Source of the DNA: Campylobacteraceae bacterium
GTDB taxonomy: Bacteria; Campylobacterota; Campylobacteria; Campylobacterales; Sulfurovaceae
NCBI GenBank assembly: GCA_027056615.1
Contig: JALUKJ010000452.1
Coordinates: 1-6,200, forward strand
Direction: 5' to 3'
Length of the DNA stretch: 6,200 bases
Shown here: positions 1 to 5,283 of the stretch, piece after piece
How positions within the stretch are numbered: the stretch's first letter is position 1
Layout of the letters: every line of letters starts with the position of its first letter
Notes under the pieces: generated by a model
The model's input: the letters and a program-made list of their open reading frames with translations, nothing else
The model's database searches: none
What the model was told of the DNA's origin: nothing
Position numbers and translations under genes: made by a program

Positions 1-1
1 A

Positions 2-79
2 AAAAATGATGAAATAAAAAAAGAAATAGAGAATACAAAAGGATTCAAACAGAGCTTAAAAGATTTTTTAAAAGATTAA
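2..79 (+). CDS. 3' end of an unidentified gene (5' end outside the window)
   Basis: One frame is open from the window edge to a TAA at 77-79 and gives 25 residues ending KGFKQSLKDFLKD. The fragment is rich in Lys and Glu and looks helical. It is too short to assign to a family. It lies just upstream of the consensus promoter of the replication-initiator-like gene and on the same strand, so it may belong to the same acquired segment; that is inference. An open stretch this short in AT-rich DNA could also be chance, hence the low confidence. Confidence 0.4.
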   Translation, partial: KNDEIKKEIENTKGFKQSLKDFLKD

Positions 80-103
80 GTTGCATAAAAGTACTAAATA
101 AAC

Positions 104-132
104 TTGACAAAGTTGCTAATAAATACTATAAT
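104..132 (+). promoter_or_regulatory. Consensus sigma-70 promoter of the winged-helix gene
   Basis: TTGACA at 104-109 and TATAAT at 127-132 are both perfect hexamers with the ideal 17-base spacer. Transcription would start near 139, about 24 bases before the ATG at 163. Campylobacterota promoters usually have a good -10 but a poorly conserved -35, so a full consensus promoter is unusual here and may point to a transferred gene. A weak ribosome binding site, AAGG at 152-155, lies 7 bases before the start codon. Confidence 0.75.
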
Positions 133-162
133 GCCAAATATAAATAAATACAAGGCAAAAAA

Positions 163-1005
163 ATGGAACTCCAACCAATAGAAAACGCAATCGTTATTCA
201 TCCACATGTTTTACAACGCTTTATTAAGCACGGAAAAGATTACGCAAATCTGTTAGCCTTGTATACGTTTTATCTCTATCATGCTCAACTACAAAAGACC
301 AATCAACCTCTTGCAACAGATGAATTTACTAGAAAAGGGATGAATTGGGCAATAGATAGAGTTAAGAAAACAAAGAAAATTTTAAAAGAGATGAAGCTAA
401 TAGAGGTGGTTCAGAAGCAAAAATACTATTACATTCATCTTTTTTTTATCTACACCAAGAAGAAAGTAGGCGAGATTCTTGGGAAATCGACTACGAGCCA
501 AAAAGATTCGGAAACGGTGGATTTATCCCAAAAAAAAACGGAAATAAAGCGTGAAACAGAATCAAAACCATCGGAACAGAGTACGTCCCCTATTTTGAGT
601 AAATGGCTTGAATATTGCGATAAACGTGGAATTAGATATGGAAAAAGCAATATAACTTATTGGGAAAACAAGCTTAAAAATAGACTTACAATTGACCAAG
701 AAGAAGCTGTTTATAATGCGATTAATAAAAAATGGAAAGATTTTTATATTGTCTCAATAAAAGAGTCAAAATATCATAAACTCTTGGGTAAAAGTGCCAT
801 GAAAGAGAAAGATTGCCATACCTTAATAGATATTTCCTATCGTGATAACAAGTACGTGTATCAGTTTACCAATATTCGAGCAATCACGGCTGAACCACCA
901 TTACAGATGTTTGCACGATGTGGTTACGACAGAGCAGAGGTTAAAACAGCTCCAATTGCTTCGGTGGTCAAAGATACGATTATGGGGATTGTGAAGAGGT
1001 TTTAG
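163..1005 (+). CDS. Winged-helix protein resembling plasmid/phage replication initiators or replisome organisers
   Basis: The protein has 280 residues. Residues about 1-95 look like a winged-helix DNA-binding domain, with helices around 26-45 and 60-80 and a beta hairpin around 80-95 (KLIEVVQKQKYYYIHLF). A polar Ser/Thr/Lys/Glu linker spans about 105-145. Residues about 145-210 contain WLEYCDKRG, a WENKL segment and AINKKWKDFYI. An 'AI..kWK.F' segment of this kind is common near the end of phage replication and DnaD-like helicase-loader proteins. The last 65 residues are unrecognised. Function as a replication initiator or loader is inferred from this architecture, not from a confident family match; a transcriptional regulator is the main alternative. 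The ATG follows AAGG with a 7-base gap and a consensus promoter. An A9 run at 530-538 falls in the linker. The gene converges on the flavoprotein gene with 64 bases between them. Confidence 0.75.
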   Translation: MELQPIENAIVIHPHVLQRFIKHGKDYANLLALYTFYLYHAQLQKTNQPLATDEFTRKGMNWAIDRVKKTKKILKEMKLIEVVQKQKYYYIHLFFIYTKKKVGEILGKSTTSQKDSETVDLSQKKTEIKRETESKPSEQSTSPILSKWLEYCDKRGIRYGKSNITYWENKLKNRLTIDQEEAVYNAINKKWKDFYIVSIKESKYHKLLGKSAMKEKDCHTLIDISYRDNKYVYQFTNIRAITAEPPLQMFARCGYDRAEVKTAPIASVVKDTIMGIVKRF

Positions 1006-1069
1006 AATCTACTCTGAATAGGTTTGAGTGAGTTTTATGGAACGGAAGTAAAATATAAAAATAAATCAC

Positions 1070-2287
1070 TTATATTTCTTCTCCTGCTCTAAGCCCACAA
1101 ACCCAAGCAAAATGGAGGTTAAAGCCTCCTCGGTCACCATCTATATCTAAAACTTCACCTGTAAAGTAAAGTCCCTTATGCTTTTTAGACTCCATTGTTT
1201 TAGGGTTTATCTCTTTTGTGTTAACACCACCTGTGGCAACTTCTGCACCTTTGTAGCCTCTGCTTCCATTTACTTCAAAGTTAAAGTTTTTGATTTTATA
1301 GACAATCTCTTCTAAGTGTTTTTTGTTTAAAAAGATTGAGCTAACAGTTTCATTTTGTAAATTTAGTGGCTCTAAAATAGGCAATATAAGCTTCTTATTT
1401 ATAAAGCCTTGTAACCATATTGTCAAAGGTTTAGAACTTTTTTTTACTAAGCTTTTTCTCATAAGTGCTAAGAGCTGTTGTTGTGACATTTTTGGTATTA
1501 GGTCTATGGTTAAGACAAGAGTTTTTTTAGTAAAAAGCTCCACCATAACAAAACGACTAATATCTAAAATGGCTAATCCTGAAATACCATAGGAGGTAAA
1601 AAGAATATCTCCTTGTTTCTGAATTGTTTTTCCAGCTTTTGTTTTAAGTGTTACTCTACTTTCTACTTTTACTCCTGCCATACGCTCAAGATTTTTAATA
1701 GGTGATGTTAATTGTACCAAGGTAGGAAATGGTTTAATGATAGTATGTCCTAAGCTCTTTGCAAAACTAACCCCAACATCAACACCTCCTAACTGTGGTG
1801 CAGAGAGATGTCCTGTAGATATAACCAATGCCTTTGTCTTTTCAACTCCTTTGTTATGAGTAATTTCATAAAAACTTTTTACTTTTTTAATCTTTTGAAC
1901 TTCTATTTCACACTCTATCTTAACACCAAGCTCTTCACACTCTGCTACTAAAAGGTCAACTACACAAGAGGCTTGAAGTGACATAGGAAATACTTTACCC
2001 TCTTTAGCTTCTATAAGCTCTAAACCTATGGACTTAAAGAACTGTTTGACTGTTTGATAACTATATCCTTCAAATACCTCTTTAATAAATTGTGGATTGC
2101 TAGAGTGGAAACGCTCTAATGTAGGGCGTTGGTTGGTAATATTACATTTACCATTACCTGTGGCTAGAAGTTTTTTTCCTACTTTATTATTTTTTTCTAA
2201 AATAAGAACTTTTTTACCTTTACGAGCTGAGACAATGGCTGTTACTAAACCACTTGCCCCTGCTCCAATAACGATGACCTCTCTCAT
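1070..2287 (-). CDS. BaiN/HI0933-family FAD-dependent oxidoreductase (YhiN-like, COG2081)
   Basis: This 405-residue flavoprotein is full length for the family. The N-terminal Rossmann fold has the dinucleotide motif GAGASG at residues 8-13 and an acidic Glu31 at the end of the second strand, where the FAD ribose binds. Family motifs follow: ATGNGKCNITN (42-52), GDILFTSYGISG (226-237), AEVATGGVNTKEI (348-360) and the C-terminal FAD-contacting GLYFTGEVLDIDGDRGGFN (372-390). The family is widespread and cytoplasmic. Some members reduce bile-acid intermediates, but for most, including this one, the substrate is unknown. The ATG directly follows the TAG stop of the TPR gene (TAG|ATG, no gap) and has only a weak Shine-Dalgarno, so translational coupling is likely. 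It ends 64 bases from the convergent winged-helix gene. The family call is secure; the substrate is not. Confidence 0.93.
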   Translation of the reverse strand: MREVIVIGAGASGLVTAIVSARKGKKVLILEKNNKVGKKLLATGNGKCNITNQRPTLERFHSSNPQFIKEVFEGYSYQTVKQFFKSIGLELIEAKEGKVFPMSLQASCVVDLLVAECEELGVKIECEIEVQKIKKVKSFYEITHNKGVEKTKALVISTGHLSAPQLGGVDVGVSFAKSLGHTIIKPFPTLVQLTSPIKNLERMAGVKVESRVTLKTKAGKTIQKQGDILFTSYGISGLAILDISRFVMVELFTKKTLVLTIDLIPKMSQQQLLALMRKSLVKKSSKPLTIWLQGFINKKLILPILEPLNLQNETVSSIFLNKKHLEEIVYKIKNFNFEVNGSRGYKGAEVATGGVNTKEINPKTMESKKHKGLYFTGEVLDIDGDRGGFNLHFAWVCGLRAGEEI

Positions 2288-2956
2288 CTACTTTAATCTC
2301 TTTTTAAGTGCCTCAATTTTTACTTTTATACGTTTAGCTCGTTTACTTCTAGGGTTAGAGCCATGAGCTACAATATCAACAATCTCCTGATACTGTTTAA
2401 TAGATAAATCTATTTTTCCCATTTTTTCATATAGTTTTGCAATATTTTCATAGTCATCTAAAACATCTCTACTAAATTCACCAAAACCAATTTTGTCTAT
2501 TTTTAATGCTTTTGTATAGTACTCTAATGCTTTGTCATAGTTACCCAATGTTTCATTAGAAGATGCAAAGTTATAGTAGGTGGTTGAACGCTCTGTAGAG
2601 TTACGCTCTAATGTTTTATCATCTATATTCATAGCTTTTTGATAATACTCAATAGCTTTTATGTACTCTTTTAATTTATCATAATCTAATCCAATATTGT
2701 TATAGTCTAAAGCAATCTCTGGAGTATCTTCTTTATAGTATTTTAAATCTTCTTTTAATTGTTTTTTATCTTCTTCTAATGCTTTTTGAAACTCTCCCTC
2801 TTCAAAATATTTTTGAGAAAGTAATGAGTGTTCTTCACTAGGTTCTCCCTCTAGTAGTATAGTTTTTATATCTTTGTCATTATCATTAGAACAAGCCCAA
2901 AAAGAGCTAAGAGATATAAGTAGTATAAGGCTTGTCAACAGTTTTAAATATGGCAT
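2288..2956 (-). CDS. TPR-repeat lipoprotein
   Basis: The protein has 222 residues. Residues 1-21 form a signal peptide with one Lys and a long hydrophobic run, ending in FWAC with Cys22 as the likely lipid-modified residue. The lipobox is imperfect, since a Leu-type residue is usual at -3, so a plain secreted or anchored protein is possible. Three clear tetratricopeptide repeats follow at about 82-115, 125-158 and 166-199, each with the YxKA or YxEI spacing (EYYQKAMNI, EYYTKALKI, KQYQEIVDI). A weaker one sits at about 43-75. The C-terminus is strongly basic (about 203-222). TPRs of this kinesin-light-chain-like type bind partner proteins; no partner is evident. The start is well supported by a perfect AGGAGG at 2963-2968, 6 bases upstream of the ATG. 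The stop codon abuts the flavoprotein start, suggesting a two-gene operon. Confidence 0.85.
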   Translation of the reverse strand: MPYLKLLTSLILLISLSSFWACSNDNDKDIKTILLEGEPSEEHSLLSQKYFEEGEFQKALEEDKKQLKEDLKYYKEDTPEIALDYNNIGLDYDKLKEYIKAIEYYQKAMNIDDKTLERNSTERSTTYYNFASSNETLGNYDKALEYYTKALKIDKIGFGEFSRDVLDDYENIAKLYEKMGKIDLSIKQYQEIVDIVAHGSNPRSKRAKRIKVKIEALKKRLK

Positions 2957-2990
2957 TTTATGCCTCCTAAATTATTTAATTATGGTTACT

Positions 2991-2996
2991 ATTTTA
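2991..2996 (-). promoter_or_regulatory. Possible -10 element of the TPR-flavoprotein operon
   Basis: On the minus strand TAAAAT lies in an AT-rich stretch (TATGTTAAAATAG), about 35 bases before the TPR start codon. No good -35 hexamer is present at the expected distance, which is normal for Campylobacterota. The site lies just beyond the stop codon of the disrupted small gene, as expected if transcription of the TPR operon begins here. This rests on sequence inspection alone in an AT-rich region. Confidence 0.3.
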
Positions 2997-3005
2997 ACAT
3001 AAAAG

Positions 3006-3052
3006 TTAGCTCTGCTTATTATCTTTATCATCTCTTTGCCCCTTTTTCTCTC
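3006..3052 (-). pseudogene. Detached 3' end of the small membrane-protein gene
   Basis: Read on the minus strand in the frame that follows the direct repeat, this piece encodes REKKGQRDDKDNKQS and then TAA at 3008-3006. The Arg codon takes its first base from the repeat. The peptide is a charged tail of the kind that follows a membrane segment. It is separated from its 5' part (start codon at 3425) by the 271-bp element. Joining the two at the duplicated TAATTTTT keeps the frame and gives 46 residues. The piece has no evident start of its own, so it is probably untranslated now. It could be chance that the frame is preserved (about one in three), but the join also occurs exactly at the direct repeat and the tail has a sensible composition. 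Confidence 0.65.
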
Positions 3053-3060
3053 TAATTTTT
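3053..3060. repeat. Target-site duplication, copy next to the detached 3' end
   Basis: TAATTTTT, repeated exactly at 3332-3339 on the far side of the element. Eight bases is the duplication length if the element ends are GGCAT/ATGCC. A ninth base (C at 3052 and 3331) also matches, so the length is 8 or 9. Confidence 0.75.
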
Positions 3061-3110
3061 GGCATCCTTCATATCTACCGAAAAGTAGTTTACACTTTTT
3101 TTAGGAATCG

Positions 3111-3268
3111 GAGACTTTAGTCCAATGCCAATGAATTAAGCTCAAATCCTGTAGGTTCGATTTCATCGAACAAAAAATCAGAACCCGTAAAACAATCCGT
3201 TCGATGAAATCGAACCTACAGATTCCAAACATTAATTCGTTAATTCATTGGCATTGGACTTTAGTCCC
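3111..3268. repeat. Middle inverted repeat inside the MITE
   Basis: Positions 3119-3139 and 3240-3260 are perfectly inverse-complementary over 21 bases (AGTCCAATGCCAATGAATTAA). The match continues outward to 3111 and 3268 with three mismatches. The outer ends hold small palindromes: GGACT-TT-AGTCC at 3256-3267 and, further out, GGCT-AA-AGCC at 3285-3294. This may be the inner part of the MITE stem, with extra sequence at 3269-3292 in the right arm, or a separate element that landed inside the MITE. Confidence 0.75.
3144..3231. repeat. REP/BIME-like unit 1
   Basis: Two inverse-complementary arms, 3149-3171 and 3199-3221, match over 23 bases around a 27-base loop. Each arm is itself a REP-like module: GTAG (3151-3154) followed by a hairpin with stem GTTCGAT/ATCGAAC (3155-3161, 3165-3171) and a TTC loop; the other arm has the mirror image, with CTAC at 3216-3219. 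GTAG before a short palindrome is the hallmark of REPs mobilised by RAYT (TnpA-REP, an IS200/IS605 relative). The edges AAATC and ATTCCAAACA recur in unit 2, so the unit is about 88 bp. REP status is inferred from form; the two copies are seen directly. Confidence 0.75.
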
Positions 3269-3317
3269 GAAAAATAATAAGCGAGGCTAAAGCCATCGGT
3301 TCCAAAGTGTAAACTAC

Positions 3318-3425
3318 TTATGAAACATGCCTAATTTTTTTACTAATAAATGCTGTAATTCCAATAGCACTATAAAAAATTCCAAAAAAGAGAAGAATTT
3401 TCACAAGAATTGCACCTATACTCAT
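3318..3425 (-). CDS. Small single-span membrane protein, C-terminus replaced by the inserted element
   Basis: The present product is 35 residues. Residues 3-27 form one hydrophobic segment (AILVKILLFFGIFYSAIGI), then ISKKI and finally RHVS, encoded by the element before TAA at 3320-3318. The start is convincing: AAAGGAG at 3431-3437 lies 5 bases before the ATG, and the ATG overlaps the ATPase stop as ATGA (3422-3425), so the two are probably translationally coupled. Without the insertion the frame would run on to a 46-residue protein ending in a charged tail (3006-3052). I do not recognise the family. Its position directly after an ABC ATPase suggests a small accessory subunit, but that is inference. 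Whether the shortened protein still works is unknown; the membrane segment is intact. Confidence 0.7.
   Translation of the reverse strand: MSIGAILVKILLFFGIFYSAIGITAFISKKIRHVS
3332..3339. repeat. Target-site duplication, copy next to the gene's 5' part
   Basis: TAATTTTT, identical to 3053-3060. On the minus strand this copy covers the codons for the last native Lys-Lys-Ile and the first base of the next codon, so the insertion point is after codon 31 of the small gene. Confidence 0.75.
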
Positions 3426-4072
3426 AACATCTCCTTTAGTACTTTTCGCTCTAGTTTAAAACTTCTATTACATAGTTCTGCCATCTCTACATCGTGAGTA
3501 ACCAAAATAAGACTAGCACGATTTTTTTCTATATACTCTAAAAGAACGTCCATTACAAGTTTGGCTGTCTCTTTGTCTAGGTTTCCTGTCGGTTCATCGG
3601 CAAAGATAACTTTAGGCTTTTTAGAGAGAACTCTAGCAATTGAGACACGTTGTTGTTGTCCTCCTGAGAGTTCACCTATTTTTTGTTGCATTAGTTCTTT
3701 AATCTCTAGGCGTTCTAAAAGAGCATTGTCTATTTTTTCTTTTGAAAGAAGAGTTGCTATTTCAATATTGTCTAAAGCACTCATACCTTTAAAAAGATAA
3801 TGTGCTTGAAAGATAATTCCTAAATTATAACGACGTAATTCTTCTGTTTCTTCTTCACTTAAGGAGTAGATATTTTTATCTAAAAGAGTAACTTCACCTT
3901 TGTTTGGTTTAATAAAGGTTGAGAAGATATGAAGTAGGGTTGATTTTCCTGAACCACTACGACCAACAATAGCAATGCTCTCTTTCTCTTTTAATTCAAG
4001 GTTGATATTAGAGAAGAGTTCATAGTCAAATTTATGAGCAATATTTGTAGCTGTTAATAGTGTTTGAGGCAT
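3422..4072 (-). CDS. LolD/MacB-type ABC transporter ATP-binding protein
   Basis: The 216-residue protein is a complete nucleotide-binding domain of the usual length for this family. Visible motifs are Walker [10 protein letters not shown] (37-45), Q-loop Gln89 (IIFQ), signature LSGGQQQR (135-142), Walker B VIFADE (155-160) with catalytic Glu160, D-loop GNLD (163-166) and switch His193. LolD-type ATPases sit on the cytoplasmic face and power permeases that move lipoproteins out of the inner membrane, or related MacB/FtsE-type systems. No permease gene is in the window, so the substrate is open. Placement after rpsB-tsf matches, from memory, C. jejuni Cj1182c-Cj1180c. It is separated from tsf by a 152-base gap holding REP/BIME-like unit 2. 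The ATG has only a weak Shine-Dalgarno (AAAGAAAC). Its stop overlaps the start of the small membrane-protein gene. Confidence 0.92.
   Translation of the reverse strand: MPQTLLTATNIAHKFDYELFSNINLELKEKESIAIVGRSGSGKSTLLHIFSTFIKPNKGEVTLLDKNIYSLSEEETEELRRYNLGIIFQAHYLFKGMSALDNIEIATLLSKEKIDNALLERLEIKELMQQKIGELSGGQQQRVSIARVLSKKPKVIFADEPTGNLDKETAKLVMDVLLEYIEKNRASLILVTHDVEMAELCNRSFKLERKVLKEML
3426..3437 (-). promoter_or_regulatory. Ribosome binding site of the small membrane-protein gene
   Basis: The minus strand reads AAAGGAG (3437-3431), then ATGTT and the ATG at 3425. This strong site lies within the last codons of the ATPase gene and is the main reason to regard the very short downstream frame as a real gene. 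Confidence 0.7.
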
Positions 4073-4093
4073 ATTTTAGTTTCTTTGTAAATA

Positions 4094-4212
4094 AAATCTT
4101 GTAGGTTCGATTTTATCGAACATTATATTAAAATTTATTTTTTATAAATATTTTTTTGTTTTTCGTGTTTGGTTTTGATGTTCGATAAAATCGAACCTAC
4201 AAATTCCAAACA
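4094..4212. repeat. REP/BIME-like unit 2 in the tsf-ATPase gap
   Basis: Arms 4099-4123 and 4178-4202 are inverse-complementary over 25 bases around a 54-base AT-rich loop. Each arm is a GTAG module (4101-4104; CTAC at 4197-4200) with the 7-bp stem GTTCGAT/ATCGAAC and a TTT or AAA loop. The edges AAATC (4094-4098) and ATTCCAAACA (4203-4212) match unit 1; the loops do not. An extra 8-bp inverted pair, GTGTTTGG (4165-4172) and CCAAACAC (4206-4213), brackets the right arm. In the rpsB-tsf transcript the unit would form a long stem between the tsf stop and the ATPase start. It has no T-run after the stem, so it is not a standard terminator; transcript stabilisation or attenuation is possible. Confidence 0.78.
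4122..4127 (-). promoter_or_regulatory. Possible -10 element for the ATPase gene, in the loop of unit 2
   Basis: The minus strand has TATAAT here, in the context TTTTAATATAATG, 49 bases before the ATPase start. The expected -35 position reads TATTTA, a poor match, although Campylobacterota promoters often lack a -35. The site may give the ATPase gene a promoter separate from rpsB-tsf, but TATAAT is easily found by chance in such AT-rich DNA. Confidence 0.3.
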
Positions 4213-4224
4213 CTACTTTTTTAA

Positions 4225-5280
4225 TTACGCCATCTGTTTTGCAACTTCAGCTGCAAAATCTTCCTCTTCTACTTCAATACCTTCACCAACTTCAAGTCTA
4301 ATGAAATCAGTAATTATTGCTTTTCCACCAGAGATTTTTTCAATATATTCTCCAACAGTTACAGAGTCATCCATAACGTATTTTTGGTCAAGAAGTGCAA
4401 GTTCTTGGTCAAGAAGAGTGTTATCAGAGATGAATCTTTCTAGTTTACCAGGAATAATTCTATCCCAAATTTTTTCTGGTTTACCCTCTGCTTTTAATTC
4501 AGCTTCAATAGCTTTTTTAGCCTCTTCAAGTACTTCATCTGTAAGTTGTTGTCTACTAACAAATTGAGGTACATTTTTAAGAGGTTTTCCAAGTCTTACT
4601 AACTCTTCATTATCTTTTTTAACTTTTTCAATTCTACCTGCTGTTTCATCAGCTACAAATTGTGGGTCAAAGTCTTTGTAAGAGAGTGTACTTGGACTCA
4701 TTGCTGCTGCGTGCATTGCAATATTTTTAAGTTCAGCAGTTACTCTTTTTGCAGTATCAGCATCTTCACATTTAGCACCAAGAAGTACAGCTACTCTTGA
4801 GTTAGCATGAACATAACCATTAATAGCTACAGTTTCATCATCAGAACTAATCATTCCTGCACGTCTTACTACAAGGTTTTCACCAATCTTAGCAATTTGA
4901 AGAGATAGGTACTCAGCAAAAGGTTGTCCATTAATAGTGGAATTATTAATGGCATCAGCATCTGCTAGATTGTTGTCAAAAGCATGTTTTGTAATTTCAG
5001 AAACAACAGCTTTGAAAGTATCATTTTGTGCAACGAAGTCTGTTTGAGAGTTAATTTCAACAATAACTGCTTTGTTATCATCTACCTCTATAGCTACAAC
5101 ACCCTCTGCAGCAACTTTACCTGCTTTTTTAGCAGCAGCACCAAGACCTTTTTCTCTAAGCCATGCTACAGCTTCATCAAAATCACCATCAGAAGCAGTT
5201 AGAGCTTTTTTACAGTCCATCATACCAGCAGAGGTAGTCTCTCTTAATTTTTTAATATCTTTTGGTCCAAAGTTTGCCAT
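4225..5280 (-). CDS. tsf: Elongation factor Ts
   Basis: EF-Ts exchanges GDP for GTP on EF-Tu in the cytoplasm. The 351-residue protein begins MANFGPKDIKKLRETTSAG, followed by MMDCKKAL, the conserved UBA-like N-terminal domain (about 1-55). The EF-Tu-contacting motif TDFV is at residues 80-83; its Asp-Phe pair inserts into EF-Tu near the magnesium site. The core dimerisation-like subdomains and a long helical C-terminal part follow. The length is well above the 283 residues of E. coli EF-Ts and is typical of Campylobacterota. It starts 3 bases after the rpsB stop (TAA TTT ATG), with AAGG near the end of rpsB as a weak Shine-Dalgarno, so it is co-transcribed and probably coupled with rpsB. Confidence 0.97.
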   Translation of the reverse strand: MANFGPKDIKKLRETTSAGMMDCKKALTASDGDFDEAVAWLREKGLGAAAKKAGKVAAEGVVAIEVDDNKAVIVEINSQTDFVAQNDTFKAVVSEITKHAFDNNLADADAINNSTINGQPFAEYLSLQIAKIGENLVVRRAGMISSDDETVAINGYVHANSRVAVLLGAKCEDADTAKRVTAELKNIAMHAAAMSPSTLSYKDFDPQFVADETAGRIEKVKKDNEELVRLGKPLKNVPQFVSRQQLTDEVLEEAKKAIEAELKAEGKPEKIWDRIIPGKLERFISDNTLLDQELALLDQKYVMDDSVTVGEYIEKISGGKAIITDFIRLEVGEGIEVEEEDFAAEVAKQMA

Positions 5281-5283
5281 AAA

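Larger units (their letters stand above)
3061..3331. mobile_element. 271-bp MITE-like element inserted in the small membrane-protein gene
   Basis: The ends are inverted repeats: positions 3061-3073 (GGCATCCTTCATA) and the complement of 3319-3331 (GGCATGTTTCATA) match at 11 of 13. After a 10-base insertion in the left arm (3074-3083) the arms match again exactly over 16 bases (3083-3098 with 3304-3319), then imperfectly around GGAAYCG. Flanking 8-bp direct repeats mark it as an insertion. It has no coding capacity, so a transposase in trans would be needed. An 8-bp duplication with GG-starting ends would fit families such as IS1595, but I cannot assign it. Further inverted repeats and a REP/BIME-like unit lie inside. 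It supplies the present stop codon of the small gene (3318-3320). Confidence 0.8.

Noticed and set aside
80..162. AT-rich repeats (AAATAAA, TAATAAATA) upstream of the initiator-like gene as replication iterons
   Set aside because: The similar words are short and irregularly spaced and are expected in such AT-rich DNA; no repeat of 12 or more bases is present.
1051..1077. AT-only hairpin (AAATATA at 1051-1057, TATATTT at 1071-1077) in the convergent gap, as a bidirectional terminator
   Set aside because: Seven A-T pairs with a 13-base loop, no G-C pairs and no clear T-run; the stem also extends into the flavoprotein stop codon. Not strong enough to call.
1323..1592. Plus-strand open frames opposite the flavoprotein gene (also 2097-2366)
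   Set aside because: Antisense to well-conserved family motifs, with no plausible start signals; codon shadow of the true gene.
2588..2614. Tandem ACGCTCT words in the TPR gene as a repeat element
   Set aside because: They encode the similar peptides ERNST and ERST and do not extend beyond seven bases; ordinary coding similarity.
3144..3231. The repeated GTAGGTTCGAT units as a CRISPR array
   Set aside because: Only two pairs, in inverse orientation, about 950 bases apart and without regular spacers or cas genes.
3083..3319. The nested inverted repeats as a Rho-independent terminator for the rpsB cluster
   Set aside because: The stems are much longer than terminators, lack a following T-run on the minus strand, and the flanking direct repeat shows an insertion. 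It may still impede transcription, but that is not its origin.
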